Source: Azospirillum picis
Lineage (GTDB): Bacteria; Pseudomonadota; Alphaproteobacteria; Azospirillales; Azospirillaceae
Assembly (NCBI RefSeq): GCF_017876115.1
Contig: NZ_JAGINO010000002.1
Location: 372,001 to 436,000 of the forward strand
Direction of reading: 5' to 3'
Length of the DNA: 64,000 bases
In this document: positions 17,885 through 27,918 of the stretch, piece after piece
How positions within the stretch are numbered: position 1 is the first letter of the stretch
Layout: each line of letters begins with the position of its first letter
Position numbers and translations under genes: made by a program
The notes under the pieces: model-generated
The model's database searches: none
The model's input: the letters and a program-made list of their open reading frames with translations, nothing else
What the model was told of the DNA's origin: nothing

Positions 17885-18637
17885 ATGGCCAAGCGTTCGA
17901 GCAAAGGCATCGCCACGGCGGACGACTCCACCGTCCACCCGCTGTTTCCGGGCGTCGGGGGCCCTGCCGCCTACGGCTGGGATCCGCTCGGGAACGATGA
18001 TCGCCGCGACCAGAGCTATCTCCGCAAAGTCAAGCCGCAGAACCCGAACCAGAAGCTGCTGATGGAGGCGATCCGCACCCACAACCTGGTGCTGGCTCTC
18101 GGTCCGGCCGGCACCGGCAAGACCTACCTCGCCATCTCCTCGGCGGTGGAGGCGCTGGAGTCGGGCAGCGTCGACCGCATCGTCCTGTCGCGCCCGGCCA
18201 TCGAGGCCGGCGAGAGCATCGGCTACCTGCCGGGCGACCTGCACGAGAAGATGGCGCCCTTCCTGCGCCCGCTCTACGACGCGCTGACCGACCGGCTGGG
18301 GTCGAAGCGGCTGCGCACCATGATGGCCGACGGCACCATCGAGATCGCGCCGGTCGGCTTCATGCGCGGCCGGACCCTGAACAACGCCTTCGTCGTGATC
18401 GACGAGGCGCAGAACTGCACCTATGCCCAGATCAAGATGCTGCTGACCCGGCTGGGCTGGCATTCCACCATGGTGCTGACCGGCGACCCCGACCAGACCG
18501 ACCTGCTGGACAACCTGTCGGGACTGGCCGACATCGCCCGCCGGCTGGAGGCGGTCGAGGGCATCGCGGTCATGCGGCTCGACGAGAAGGACATCGTCCG
18601 CCACCCGCTGGTCGCCAGCATGCTCACCGTCCTGTGA
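17885..18637 (+). CDS. PhoH-family ATPase
   Basis: A 250-aa P-loop ATPase of the PhoH family. Walker A is GPAGTGKT (about residue 75), and Walker B is FVVIDEAQN (about 165). Other family blocks are VLSRPAIEAGE, GFMRGRT and VLTGDPDQ. PhoH proteins are related to superfamily I helicase cores and are linked to RNA metabolism; the precise role is not established. The N-terminal ~45 residues are variable. The ATG at 17885 follows an excellent AAGGAGAT site and replaces longer readings. Confidence 0.9.
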   Translation: MAKRSSKGIATADDSTVHPLFPGVGGPAAYGWDPLGNDDRRDQSYLRKVKPQNPNQKLLMEAIRTHNLVLALGPAGTGKTYLAISSAVEALESGSVDRIVLSRPAIEAGESIGYLPGDLHEKMAPFLRPLYDALTDRLGSKRLRTMMADGTIEIAPVGFMRGRTLNNAFVVIDEAQNCTYAQIKMLLTRLGWHSTMVLTGDPDQTDLLDNLSGLADIARRLEAVEGIAVMRLDEKDIVRHPLVASMLTVL

Positions 18638-18901
18638 CCGGCACGGGGGTGGCGCCCCGGCGCCGCCCCCTCCGGCCCCGTCTCCCGCCCTGCCTCCGGC
18701 GGGTTTCACCGCCTCCCGGTCCGGGACGGGATGGGATGGGACCGCTGCGGGACCACACCGTTTTATGGTTGCAAAAATGACATTCATTTAAACAGAAAAT
18801 CGGCATGACCGGCATTCCGCCTTGACGGCGATTCCCGCCCCGGCAAAGGTCCCCACGAAATCCAGGGGCATCAGCGCCCCGCGGGGGGAGGGGGCGTCGT
18901 C

Positions 18902-21088
18902 ATGTTCGAACGCATCAGCATCAGGGGGAAGATCGGGCTGATCCTGGCGGCGGCTGGGGCCGGGCTGGTCCTGCTGGCCGCGGTCAGCCTGCTGGGCCTG
19001 CGCGCGGAAATGATGGGCGACCGCCGGGACAAGACGCGCACGGTGGTGGAGGTGGCCCACGGCCTGCTGGCCCATTTCGAGGCGCAGGAACGCTCCGGCG
19101 CGCTGAACCGGGAAGCGGCGCAGAGGGCGGCGAAGGATGCGCTGAAGGCGCTGCGCCACAACGGCGGCGAATACTTCTTCCTCACCGACCTGACGCCGCG
19201 CATGGTCATGCACCCGATCAAGCCGGAGCTGGACGGCAGCGACGTGTCGCGGACCGCCGACCCCGACGGCAAGCGGCTGTTCGCGGAGTTCGTACGGGTG
19301 GTGAAGGCCGACGGGGCCGGCTTCGTCGACTATCTCTGGCCGAAGCCGGACACGGCCCGGCCGGTCGCCAAGCTGTCCTACGTCATGGGATTCGCGCCCT
19401 GGGGCTGGCTGATCGGCTCCGGCATCTACATCGACGACGTGGAGGACGCGTTCCGGGCGGCGGCGCTGCGGCTGGCCGGCATCGGGCTCGGCATCGGGCT
19501 GGCGGCCGTCCTGCTGGCGTTCCTGGTCAGCCGCGCCATCGTCCGGCCGCTTGGCGCGCTCGGCGGCGCCATGCAGGCGCTGGCCGGCGGCGACAGCGCC
19601 GCCACGGTGCCCGGCACCGCGCGCGGCGACGAGATCGGCGCCATGGCGCGCACCGTCGAGGTCTTCCGGGTGCAGCAGATCGACCTCGCCCGCCACTGGG
19701 AGCGGCAGAGGATCGAGCACCGGGTGGCCGGGCAGCGCGCCAACGCGATGCAGCGGCTGACCGGCCGCTTCGAGGCCACAGTGGCTGAGACGATCCGCAC
19801 CGTCGGCAGCGCCGTCGGAACGTTGGAGTCGACCGCCCGCAGCCTGTCGGCCACCGCCGATCGCAACCGCCGCGACGCCGCCCGTGTCGCCGGCGCCTCG
19901 CAGCAGGCCACCACCAACGTGCAGACGGTGGCGGCGGCGGCCGAGCAGCTCACCGGGTCCATCGCGGTGATCGGCGAGCAGGTGGTGACCTCGTCGGCCA
20001 TCTCGACCGAGGCCGTCGAAGCCTCGCAGCGCGCCGGCGCCCGGATCGACGGGCTGGGCAGTGCCGCCCGCCGGATCGGCGAGGTGGCGGACCTGATCGC
20101 CGGCATCGCCGGCCAGACCAACCTGCTGGCCCTCAACGCGACCATCGAGGCGGCGCGCGCCGGCGAGATGGGAAAAGGCTTCGCCGTCGTCGCGGGCGAG
20201 GTGAAGCAGCTCGCCGGCCAGACCGCCAGGGCGACCGAGGAGATCGTCCAGCACATCGCCGACGTGCAGGCGGCGACCGGCGCCGCCGTGAGCGCCATCC
20301 GCGAGATCGGATCGGTCGTGGCCCGCGGCGACGAGATCGGCACCTCGATCGCCGCCGCCGTCCAGCAGCAGGGGGCCGCGACCGGCGAGATCGCCCGCAG
20401 CGCCGGCGAGGCGGCGGAGGGAACCCGGCAGGTTTCCAGCAGCATCGACGCGGTGTCGGACGCGGCGCGGGAGACCGAACGCTCGGCCGGCGCGCTGCTC
20501 GATGCCGCCGCCGCCCTGTCCCGGCAGGCGGACGGCCTGCACGGCATGGTCGACGCCTTCCTGCTCAACGTCGCCGCGATCAACGCCGCGCCGATCGCTG
20601 CCCTCCATGCGGGATCGCCGGATGCCGTCAGCGGCGACGGGAGCGGCGATGGCGAAGCCGGCCGGGACATGGTCATGGCCTGGAGCGACGGCCTCGCGGT
20701 CGGCGAGGAGGAAATCGACACCGACCGCATGATCCTGATGGCCTTGCTGAACGACGCAACCGCCCAAGCCCGCAAGGCCGGAGCGCAAGGCGCCGATGGG
20801 CAGGGGGCGGGGCCGGGCGACCGGCCGCTCGGCGAGGCGGTCCACCGGCTGCTCGCCTACACGGCCCTGCATCTGGAGCGGGACGAGCGGCGGATGGCGG
20901 ACTGCAGCCACCCGGATCTTCCCGTCCGCAAGTCCCGGAACGAGGCGCTGCGCCGGCAAACCGACGCGTTGCGGCGGCGGCTGGAGGCCGGTCAGCCGGT
21001 GGCGCGCGAACTGCTGGCGCTGGTCCGCGCCTGGCTGAGCGACGAGGTGCAGCAGCCGGGCCGGACGCCGGACGCCAAGGCCGCCTGA
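18902..21088 (+). CDS. Chemoreceptor with Cache sensor, HAMP, MCP and degenerate hemerythrin domain
   Basis: A 728-aa membrane receptor. TM1 is about 10-32, an sCache_2-type periplasmic sensor ([48 protein letters not shown]) is about 38-180, TM2 about 190-212, HAMP to about 265, then the MCP domain with [20 protein letters not shown]. The last ~135 residues resemble bacteriohemerythrin ([29 protein letters not shown]). However, the usual DxQH is DTDR and the later His pair is absent, so diiron and O2 binding are doubtful. Confidence 0.86.
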   Translation: MFERISIRGKIGLILAAAGAGLVLLAAVSLLGLRAEMMGDRRDKTRTVVEVAHGLLAHFEAQERSGALNREAAQRAAKDALKALRHNGGEYFFLTDLTPRMVMHPIKPELDGSDVSRTADPDGKRLFAEFVRVVKADGAGFVDYLWPKPDTARPVAKLSYVMGFAPWGWLIGSGIYIDDVEDAFRAAALRLAGIGLGIGLAAVLLAFLVSRAIVRPLGALGGAMQALAGGDSAATVPGTARGDEIGAMARTVEVFRVQQIDLARHWERQRIEHRVAGQRANAMQRLTGRFEATVAETIRTVGSAVGTLESTARSLSATADRNRRDAARVAGASQQATTNVQTVAAAAEQLTGSIAVIGEQVVTSSAISTEAVEASQRAGARIDGLGSAARRIGEVADLIAGIAGQTNLLALNATIEAARAGEMGKGFAVVAGEVKQLAGQTARATEEIVQHIADVQAATGAAVSAIREIGSVVARGDEIGTSIAAAVQQQGAATGEIARSAGEAAEGTRQVSSSIDAVSDAARETERSAGALLDAAAALSRQADGLHGMVDAFLLNVAAINAAPIAALHAGSPDAVSGDGSGDGEAGRDMVMAWSDGLAVGEEEIDTDRMILMALLNDATAQARKAGAQGADGQGAGPGDRPLGEAVHRLLAYTALHLERDERRMADCSHPDLPVRKSRNEALRRQTDALRRRLEAGQPVARELLALVRAWLSDEVQQPGRTPDAKAA

Positions 21089-21216
21089 CCCGCCCCCCGG
21101 CTCCCCATGCCCTCGGCTCCTCTTGCCCTCGCCTCCCCGATCCCGGCCTCCGGACCGCGGCGTCATCGCCCTCCACCCTTGACCTCGGCGGCGGACGGCC
21201 CCATTCCTGGGGCACC

Positions 21217-21831
21217 ATGAACACACGCCTCCTGCGCATCGCCGCCGCCTCCGCCGTCGCCATCGCCGTCTCCGCCGGGATCGCCTGGTGGCAGGTCGAG
21301 CATGCGGCCTCCACCGTCGAAAGCGGCACCAGGACGGCGGTGCCGATCGGCGGCCCCTTCACCCTGACCGACAACCAGGGGAGGACGGTCACCGACGCCG
21401 ATTTCCGCGGCAAGTACATGCTGATCTATTTCGGTTACACCTACTGCCCGGACGTCTGCCCGACCGAACTGGGGGTGATGACGCAGGCGCTCGACCAACT
21501 CGGCCCGAAGGCCGAAACCGTGCAGCCGGTCTTCATCACGGTCGACCCGGAACGCGACACCGTGCCGCACATGAAGGACTATGTCGCGCTGTTCCACCCG
21601 CGGCTGGTCGGGCTGACCGGCACCCCGGATCAGGTCAGGGACGCCGCCCGCGCCTACCGCGTGTATTACGCCAAGGCGCCGCAGAAGGACGCCAAGCCCG
21701 ACGAGTACCTGATGGACCATTCCAGCTTCATCTACCTGATGGGGCCGGACGGCAAATTCGTCGGCGTGTATCCCGGCGGCACCAGCGCAGACAAAATCGC
21801 CCAGGATCTGGCCGGCCGGATCGCCGGCTGA
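21217..21831 (+). CDS. SCO1/SenC copper chaperone-like protein
   Basis: A 204-aa membrane-anchored thioredoxin-fold protein. An N-terminal helix (about 7-25) is followed by a periplasmic domain with the copper motif YCPDVCP (C86/C90 region) and the His ligand in LMDHSSFIYL. SCO proteins deliver copper or reduce thiols for the CuA centre of cytochrome c oxidase. No oxidase gene is adjacent. The next gene set is atpIBEF'F, reached after a 240-nt gap with its own promoter. Confidence 0.92.
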   Translation: MNTRLLRIAAASAVAIAVSAGIAWWQVEHAASTVESGTRTAVPIGGPFTLTDNQGRTVTDADFRGKYMLIYFGYTYCPDVCPTELGVMTQALDQLGPKAETVQPVFITVDPERDTVPHMKDYVALFHPRLVGLTGTPDQVRDAARAYRVYYAKAPQKDAKPDEYLMDHSSFIYLMGPDGKFVGVYPGGTSADKIAQDLAGRIAG

Positions 21832-21996
21832 CGGGCCCGAATGCAGTCCAAACGGTCCGGAAAAGCCCGAAAAGAGGTCATACCACCGGGTTTTTCCGCA
21901 GACTGGAGCGGAACAACGCGCCGCAGCGCGGCAAAATCCACGACACTTCCTTTCTTCTTCATTGTTTTCAATGACTTATCCTGAAGGTTTTGCGAC

Positions 21997-22025
21997 TTGA
22001 CAGGGTAACGCCCCACCCGTATGGT
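21997..22025 (+). promoter_or_regulatory. Sigma-70-type promoter of the atp (F0) operon
   Basis: A perfect -35 TTGACA (21997-22002), a 17-nt spacer and a -10 TATGGT (22020-22025) lie 48 nt upstream of the atpI ATG. Position and match are strong. Activity is inferred. Confidence 0.7.
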
Positions 22026-22072
22026 CTCGCCGCTTTCGCATGGCTGCGAGCCAAGCGTGATTGAGAGGCGGA

Positions 22073-22441
22073 ATGAACAACAAAACGCCCCCCGATCCCT
22101 TGGAAGACCTCGAAGCCCGGTTGCGCAAGGCGCGTGAGGGACAACGCGGCTGGTCCGGCGGACCCGGTAGCAAATACCACCGTCCGCCGCAGGGCGCCCT
22201 CGCGACGGCTTGGCGCATCGGGACGGAGCTTGTCGCGGCCATGATCGTCGGCGTCGGCGGCGGGCTCCTGCTCGACCGCTGGCTCGGCACCGCGCCCTGG
22301 GGATTGATCGTCATGTTCTTCCTGGGGGCTGCGGCGGGAGTGCTGAACGTCTACCGGGCCGTCACGGGCTTCGGAATCGCCGCCGGCTACCGCCGGCCCA
22401 CTGGGGACGACAACGAGCGCCAAGACGGCGACGCACACTGA
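22073..22441 (+). CDS. atpI: ATP synthase-associated protein AtpI
   Basis: A 122-aa small membrane protein and first gene of the F0 operon. Two hydrophobic segments ([19 protein letters not shown] and [19 protein letters not shown], about residues 50-95) match the AtpI/gene 1 family, which assists c-ring assembly or magnesium supply. The ATG at 22073 has GAGAGGCGG upstream; a TTG four codons earlier overlaps that site. Confidence 0.88.
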   Translation: MNNKTPPDPLEDLEARLRKAREGQRGWSGGPGSKYHRPPQGALATAWRIGTELVAAMIVGVGGGLLLDRWLGTAPWGLIVMFFLGAAAGVLNVYRAVTGFGIAAGYRRPTGDDNERQDGDAH

Positions 22442-22453
22442 GCGAGGACGACC

Positions 22454-23197
22454 TTGGATCCGCTGCACCAGTTCCAAATCCACTCATTGTTTCAGATCGT
22501 GCTCGGCGGCTACGACGTCTCCTTCACGAACTCGGCCTTCTTCATGGTCGTGGCCGTGGCGGCGATCTACGCCCTGCTGGTCATGGGCATGGCGAACAAG
22601 TCGATGGTCCCCGGCCGCCTGCAGTCGCTGGCCGAGATGTTCTACGAATTCGTCGCGAACCTGGTGCGCGACAACGCCGGGCACGATGCCCGGCCCTATT
22701 TCCCGTTCGTGTTCTCGATCTTCATGTTCGTCCTGATCGGCAACATGATCGGCATGATCCCCTACACCTTCACCTTCACCAGCCACATCATCGTGACCTT
22801 CGCGCTGGCTGCGACGGTGTTCGTGTTCGTGACCCTGCTGGCCCTGATGAAGCACGGCCTGCACTTCTTCTCCTTCTTCATGCCGCATGGCGCTCCGATC
22901 GCGCTCGCCCCGATCCTCATCCCGATCGAGGTGATCTCCTACGTGATGCGCCCCGTCAGCCTCTCGATCCGACTGTTCGCCAACATGATGGCCGGTCATA
23001 CGATGCTGAAGGTTTTCGCCGGCTTTACGGTTATGATGATCAGCGGTCTCGGCGCGCTGGGCTTCGTCACCGGCCTGATCCCGCTGGCCATCAACGTCGC
23101 GTTGACCGGCTTCGAGTTCCTGGTCGCGTTCCTGCAAGCGTACGTCTTCTCGATCCTGACCTGCCTGTACATCCGCGACGCCCTGGAACTGCACTGA
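22454..23197 (+). CDS. atpB: ATP synthase F0 subunit a
   Basis: A 247-aa proton channel subunit of F0. The essential Arg lies in [14 protein letters not shown] (about 175), and the other conserved block is [20 protein letters not shown] at the C terminus. Five or more membrane helices are visible. The start codon is TTG ([13 protein letters not shown]) with GAGGAC upstream, which may lower translation relative to atpE. It follows atpI by 12 nt. Confidence 0.95.
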   Translation: MDPLHQFQIHSLFQIVLGGYDVSFTNSAFFMVVAVAAIYALLVMGMANKSMVPGRLQSLAEMFYEFVANLVRDNAGHDARPYFPFVFSIFMFVLIGNMIGMIPYTFTFTSHIIVTFALAATVFVFVTLLALMKHGLHFFSFFMPHGAPIALAPILIPIEVISYVMRPVSLSIRLFANMMAGHTMLKVFAGFTVMMISGLGALGFVTGLIPLAINVALTGFEFLVAFLQAYVFSILTCLYIRDALELH

Positions 23198-23277
23198 CGC
23201 GGTTCCGGCGGCCGAAACGGACGACCACACGTCATCGCCTCAACAAACGTTCACACTTACCTAGAGGAATGAGTACC

Positions 23278-23502
23278 ATGGAAGCTGAAGCCGCCAAGTT
23301 CATCGGTGCCGGTCTGGCCGTTATCGCCCTCGCCGGCGTCGGTCTGGGTATCGGCAACATCTTCTCGACGCTCATCGGCTCGATCGCCCGCAACCCGGCC
23401 GTCCAGCCGAAGGTCTTCCCGATCGGCATTCTGGGCTTCGCGCTGACGGAAGCCGTCGCGCTGTTCGCCCTGCTGATCGCCTTCCTGATCCTGTTCGCCT
23501 AA
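23278..23502 (+). CDS. atpE: ATP synthase F0 subunit c
   Basis: A 74-aa two-helix proteolipid forming the proton-driven rotor ring. The polar loop is [10 protein letters not shown] and the ion-binding Glu lies in [12 protein letters not shown] (about residue 58). I chose the second ATG at 23278, because AGAGG (23263-23267) lies 10 nt upstream of it but abuts the first ATG at 23269. Confidence 0.95.
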   Translation: MEAEAAKFIGAGLAVIALAGVGLGIGNIFSTLIGSIARNPAVQPKVFPIGILGFALTEAVALFALLIAFLILFA

Positions 23503-23535
23503 GGCCAGAGCGGCTTTTAAAAAAACAGCTCTGAC

Positions 23536-23570
23536 GCGGCGCCGGGCTTCTAGCGAAGTTTCGGCGCCGC
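23536..23570 (+). promoter_or_regulatory. Intercistronic hairpin between atpE and atpF'
   Basis: A perfect 9-bp stem, GCGGCGCCG (23536-23544) against CGGCGCCGC (23562-23570), lies between the c and b' genes with no T run. Such hairpins may protect the 3' end of the highly needed atpE message; that role is inferred. Confidence 0.55.
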
Positions 23571-23593
23571 TCCTTTGCCTAGGGGGACCGATC

Positions 23594-24244
23594 ATGCCGA
23601 ACCTGTTGGCCAAAGGCCGGCTGGCCCGCTGGTCGGGAGTGGCGGGCGCTTCGCTCGTCACCCTCACCACGATGGCCGGCACCGTCCTGGCAGCCGCGGC
23701 GGAGCACGCTCCGAACGCAGCCGCTGGCGGCGAGCACGCTTCCGGCGGCCTGCCGCAGCTCAATCCCGCCAATTTCCCGACCCAGATCTTCTGGCTGGCT
23801 CTGACCTTCGGCGTTCTCTACTACCTCATGTCCAAGAAGGCGCTCCCGCGCGTGGCCGAGGTTCTGGAGGCGCGGCAGGAGCGCATTTCGCGCGACCTCG
23901 CCAAGGCCGCCCAGCTCAAGGAGCAGGCCGAGGCCATCCTGGCCCAGGTCGAGAAGTCCCTCGCCGGCGCCCGCAGCGAGGCCCAGACCCTGATCAGTCA
24001 GGCCAGCGCCGACATCGAGGCGAACAACCACGCCCGCCAGTCCACGCTGAACGCCGACATCGCCGAGCGGCTGAAGACCGCGGAGGCGTCGATCGCCGCC
24101 GCCAAGGACGAGGCCCTGGCCAACATCCGCACCGCCTCGACCGAGATCGTCCGCGACATCACCGGCCGCCTGGCCGGCGTCGAGGTCGAGCCGGCCCAGG
24201 CGGATGCGGCGGTCGCAGCCGTGCTTGAGGAGCGCCGGGGATGA
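23594..24244 (+). CDS. atpF': ATP synthase F0 subunit b'
   Basis: A 216-aa peripheral-stalk subunit of the b' type found in photosynthetic and related alphaproteobacteria. A poorly conserved N-terminal extension with a hydrophobic stretch (about 10-35) precedes the membrane helix (TQIFWLALTFGVLYYLMSKKALP, about 63-85 with a break) and a long charged coiled-coil. Its stop overlaps the atpF start by 4 nt (ATGA). Confidence 0.92.
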   Translation: MPNLLAKGRLARWSGVAGASLVTLTTMAGTVLAAAAEHAPNAAAGGEHASGGLPQLNPANFPTQIFWLALTFGVLYYLMSKKALPRVAEVLEARQERISRDLAKAAQLKEQAEAILAQVEKSLAGARSEAQTLISQASADIEANNHARQSTLNADIAERLKTAEASIAAAKDEALANIRTASTEIVRDITGRLAGVEVEPAQADAAVAAVLEERRG

Positions 24245-24720
24245 ACGCACCTGAATTCTGGGTCCTCATCGCCTTCGTGATCTTCGTGGCCTTGGTGTGG
24301 AAGAAGGCTTCGGCCGCCATCGGCACCCTGCTGGACGGCCGGGCCGAGAAGATCCGCGCCGAGCTGGACGAGGCCGAGCGCCTGCACAAGGACGCCCAGG
24401 CCCTGCTGAACGGCTACCAGCGCCGGATGGCCGACGCGCAGAAGGAAGCCGAGGCCGTTCTGGCCCACGCCCGCGAGGAGGCCGAGCGCCTGCGCGCCCA
24501 GGCCGGCACCGACCTCGAGGCGTCGCTGAAGCGCCGCGAGGCGCAGGCCATGGACCGCATCGCCCAGGCGGAAGCCGCGGCGCTGGCAGAGGTTCGCAAC
24601 CTGACGGTGGATGTCGCCATCGGCGCCAGCCGCCGCGTGCTGGCCGGCGGCCTGCCGCCGGCGCAGGCTGCCAAGCTGATCGAGCAGTCGATCGGCGAGC
24701 TGCCCAAGCATCTGCACTGA
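24241..24720 (+). CDS. atpF: ATP synthase F0 subunit b
   Basis: A 159-aa b subunit with one N-terminal membrane helix (FWVLIAFVIFVALVWKKA, about 5-22) and a long Ala/Glu/Arg-rich coiled coil that holds F1 in place with b'. It ends the operon and is followed by an intrinsic terminator. The F1 genes atpHAGDC are not in this window, the usual alphaproteobacterial split. Confidence 0.93.
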   Translation: MNAPEFWVLIAFVIFVALVWKKASAAIGTLLDGRAEKIRAELDEAERLHKDAQALLNGYQRRMADAQKEAEAVLAHAREEAERLRAQAGTDLEASLKRREAQAMDRIAQAEAAALAEVRNLTVDVAIGASRRVLAGGLPPAQAAKLIEQSIGELPKHLH

Positions 24721-24778
24721 CCGGGCTCCGCAACGATCGTCCCGGCGATTGTTGCGGCCCGCAGGACGGACTTTCGAG

Positions 24779-24808
24779 AAACCCCGGCCTAGGCGCCGGG
24801 GTTTTTCT
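24779..24808 (+). terminator. Intrinsic terminator of the atp F0 operon
   Basis: Stem AACCCCGGC / GCCGGGGTT with loop CTAGGC region and a T run (TTTTTCTTT) about 60 nt after the atpF stop. Confidence 0.82.
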
Positions 24809-24861
24809 TTGGTCGAATGGAGGCTCCCCGCCCTCCCCTCCCGGCCGGAGTCCGTCCGCCC

Positions 24862-25674
24862 ATGTCCGTTTCGCCCATCCCCCTTCCGCCCGCCCCCGCT
24901 GCCGTCTTCCCCTCGGTGTTCGTGTCCCACGGCGCCCCGACGCTGACGCTGGAGACCAGCGCCGGCCGCGACTTCCTGGCCGGGCTCGGCGAGCGGCTCG
25001 GCAGGCCGAGCGCCATCCTGGCGGTGTCGGCGCACTGGACCACCCGCTCCGCCGCGGTCTCCGGGGCCGTCGCGCCGGAGACCATCCATGACTTCTACGG
25101 CTTCCCCGACGCGCTCTACCGCTTGCGCTACCCGGCCCCCGGCGCCCCCGCCCTTGCCGAACGGGTCGCAGCCCTGACCGGGGCCGCCATCGATCCGTCC
25201 CAGGGGCTCGACCATGGCGCCTGGGTGCCGCTGATGCTGATGTATCCGCAGGCCGACATCCCGGTCGCCCAGCTTTCGGTGATGCCGGGGCGCAGCGCCG
25301 CCGAGCACGTGGCGCTCGGCCGCAAGCTGGAGGCGCTGCGGCGGGAGGGGGTGCTGGTCCTCGGAAGCGGCGGCGCCGTCCACAACCTGCGCGAATTCCG
25401 CTTCGGCGGCACCGGTGCCGCGTCCTGGGCGACCGGCTTCGCCGGCTGGCTGGACGCGGCGCTGGAGGCCGGCGATGCCGAGGCGGTCGGCAATTGGCTG
25501 ACCGCCAGTCCCGACGCCCGCCGGGCCCATCCGACCGACGAGCATTTCCTGCCGTTGCCGGTGGCGCTCGGGGCCGCCGGGCCGTCGCCGCGGACGGAAC
25601 GGCTGCATGCCGGGTTCGAGCACGGCAGCCTCGGCATGCACGCCTATGCCTTCACCGGCGGGGCATCCGCCTGA
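24862..25674 (+). CDS. LigB-type extradiol dioxygenase (4,5-DOPA dioxygenase-like)
   Basis: A 270-aa protein of the class III extradiol ring-cleavage family, near YgiD. Metal and active-site regions are VFVSHGAPTLTLE (about 15-27), ILAVSAHWTT, DHGAWVPLMLMYP and LVLGSGGAVHNLREF. Members use a metal ion to open catechol-type rings; the natural substrate is unknown. I chose the ATG at 24862 because the earlier ATG at 24817 lies just past the atp terminator and adds a proline-rich leader without homology. Confidence 0.85.
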   Translation: MSVSPIPLPPAPAAVFPSVFVSHGAPTLTLETSAGRDFLAGLGERLGRPSAILAVSAHWTTRSAAVSGAVAPETIHDFYGFPDALYRLRYPAPGAPALAERVAALTGAAIDPSQGLDHGAWVPLMLMYPQADIPVAQLSVMPGRSAAEHVALGRKLEALRREGVLVLGSGGAVHNLREFRFGGTGAASWATGFAGWLDAALEAGDAEAVGNWLTASPDARRAHPTDEHFLPLPVALGAAGPSPRTERLHAGFEHGSLGMHAYAFTGGASA

Positions 25675-25831
25675 TCTTTGGCGGTACTCCGTCGCACAGT
25701 TGCCTGTTTGCCTGGGGAGATAGCCAAGCTACAATCCGCGCGCGCGGCGTCCGGCCTGCCCGGCCATGGAACCCTCTTGCGGGACGACCCCGCGCGCGAT
25801 CGGCCGGGCGACGTTACGAGCGGGAGTCGGT

Positions 25832-27889
25832 GTGAAGCGGAGCGGCATTCTGGCCCGGGCAAGCCGACGGCCCCGACTGCACGACATGAGCCTGTCGGTG
25901 CGGGTGAGCGCCGGCTTCGGCGTCGCGCTCGCCCTCGTCGCGGTGCTGGCGCTGGTCGGGCTCGGCTGGTTTGGTGCGGTGTCCCGCGACATCGGCGCCT
26001 TCTCCGGCCGGGCGGACCTGTCGCAGGCCGCGGCCGACGCCGACGTCAGCCTGCGCGACCTGGAGGTCGCGGTGCGCGACCATCTCACCTATGGCGACGA
26101 CCAGAGCCTGCTCGACGCCTCATGGCGGCACGACACGCTGACCGAGCGGCTCGACACCCTGTCCAAGGGCGTGGTGGAGACCGCCGACCGCCAGGCGGTC
26201 GACAAGGCGCGGTCGTCGCTGGGAGACTACTGGGCGGCGGTCCAGAAGGTCGTCACGCTGCGCGGCGAGCGCATTGCCCGACAGACGACGGTGCTGGAGC
26301 CGCTGGTCGGCCGGATCCGCGAGGCGCTCGACCATCTGAAGAGCGCCGGCGGCGTCGATTCGGCGGCACTCGCCGGCGATGCGGCGATCGCCGTGCTGCT
26401 GATGCAGGACCATCTGACCCGCTTCATCGACCGCCGCGACCCGCAGGACGCCGAGGCGATGCGGACCCGGCTCGCCGACGCCGGCGGCAAGCTGGCGGAG
26501 ATGAACCGCTATCTCTGGGTGCCCGGCACCCGCCAGGCGATCGACGAGGTGACGGCGCTGCTCTCCAGGGCCGGCGACGTCCTGTCGGCGATCGAGGCGG
26601 CGGTGGCCGAGGAGGACACCCTGCGCGCCGAGGCGATGGCCGCCAACGCCGCCGGGATCGCCGCCAACCTCGGCGAGATCCGCCGCCATGCCGAGGCCCG
26701 GACCCAGTCGCTGCGCGGGACGCTGGCCGACGGGTTGTCGGGCTACACCCGCGTCGCGCTGTGGATCGGCGGCCTCGTGTTGATGGCCGGGCTTGTCGCG
26801 CTGTGGCTGGTCCAGCGCAGCGTCGCCCGGCCGGTACGCGGCATGGCGGCGGCGGTGTCGGCGCTGGCCGCCGGCCGCACCGACGTCGCGCTGCCCGCCC
26901 TGTCCGGCACCGACGAGATCGCCGCCATGGCCCGGGCGGTCGAGGCGCTGCGGAGCAGCACCGAGGCGAGCGAGCGCCAGCGCCGGGAGGCCGAGGTCGA
27001 GCAGTCGCGGCTGATCCGCGAGAAGGCGCTGGCCGAAGCCGCCAGCCGGACCAAGAGCGATTTCCTGGTCAACATGGGCCAGGACCTGCACGGACCGCTG
27101 ACCGAGATCGTCAATGCCAGCCAGAGCCTGATGACCGAGTTGCACCGGCTGGGCGTCGACGAGTTGGCGACCGACGTCGAGCATATCCAGTGGACGGGCG
27201 AGCAGCTCACCACGCTGGTGGACGCCATCCTCGACTACGCCAAGGTCGAGGCCGGGGCCATGGACGTCTGCCTGCAGGACTTCGACGTCAACCGCCTGCT
27301 GACCGAGGCGCGCGAGCGGTCGATGCCCGCCGCCGACCTCTACGGCGACAGCCTGGAGCTGGCGGCGCCGGCCGGGCTGGGGCAGATGCATTCCGACTTC
27401 ACCAAGGTGCGCCAGATCCTGCTGAACCTGCTGGACAACGCCTGCAAGTTCACCCAGGACGGCGAGATCACGCTGTCGGCCGAGACGATGGAGCGCGACG
27501 GCGCGCGCTGGGTGCGCTTCACCGTGACCGACACCGGCCGCGGCTTCCCCACCGCGCTGACCGGCCGGCTGTTCCAGCCCTTCGTCCAGGGCGGCGCCAA
27601 CGGCGCCATCGCCGGCCGCGGCCAGGGCAAGCCGCGCGGCGCCGGGCTGGGCCTGACGCTGGTCGGTCATTACACCGCCATGCTGGGCGGCGACATCGAG
27701 GTGGCCAGCGAGCCCAGCAAGGGCACCCGCATCGCCGTCGCCCTGCCCGCCGTCTACGAGCCGCCGGCGGCGGACCGACCGCTGCAGCTCGAGCCGGTCG
27801 GCGACGCCAAGCCGCTGCTGCGCGTCGCCTCGCTGACGCCTGGCGGCCATCTCGCCACGCGCTCGGCGATCACGCAGATCGCGCCGTAG
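25832..27889 (+). CDS. Membrane sensor kinase-like protein lacking the H-box histidine
   Basis: A protein of about 685 aa with TM1 (FGVALALVAVLALVGLGWF), a periplasmic helical sensor, TM2 (WIGGLVLMAGLVALWLV), HAMP, a HisKA-like hairpin and an HATPase_c domain with N box LLNLLDNACKF, G1 DTGRGF, F box LFQPFVQG and G2 GAGLGLTL. The H-box, normally MSHELRTPL, reads MGQDLHGPL: the phospho-acceptor His is Gln (codon CAG, 27080-27082). ATP-binding motifs are intact, so it may be a pseudokinase or a heterodimer partner. Start choice is uncertain: GTG 25832 has GGGAG 5 nt upstream; ATGs at 25766 and 25886 are alternatives. No response regulator is adjacent. Confidence 0.84.
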   Translation: MKRSGILARASRRPRLHDMSLSVRVSAGFGVALALVAVLALVGLGWFGAVSRDIGAFSGRADLSQAAADADVSLRDLEVAVRDHLTYGDDQSLLDASWRHDTLTERLDTLSKGVVETADRQAVDKARSSLGDYWAAVQKVVTLRGERIARQTTVLEPLVGRIREALDHLKSAGGVDSAALAGDAAIAVLLMQDHLTRFIDRRDPQDAEAMRTRLADAGGKLAEMNRYLWVPGTRQAIDEVTALLSRAGDVLSAIEAAVAEEDTLRAEAMAANAAGIAANLGEIRRHAEARTQSLRGTLADGLSGYTRVALWIGGLVLMAGLVALWLVQRSVARPVRGMAAAVSALAAGRTDVALPALSGTDEIAAMARAVEALRSSTEASERQRREAEVEQSRLIREKALAEAASRTKSDFLVNMGQDLHGPLTEIVNASQSLMTELHRLGVDELATDVEHIQWTGEQLTTLVDAILDYAKVEAGAMDVCLQDFDVNRLLTEARERSMPAADLYGDSLELAAPAGLGQMHSDFTKVRQILLNLLDNACKFTQDGEITLSAETMERDGARWVRFTVTDTGRGFPTALTGRLFQPFVQGGANGAIAGRGQGKPRGAGLGLTLVGHYTAMLGGDIEVASEPSKGTRIAVALPAVYEPPAADRPLQLEPVGDAKPLLRVASLTPGGHLATRSAITQIAP

Positions 27890-27918
27890 GCATCGGGACC
27901 GGAGCCGCCCGCCGCCGC

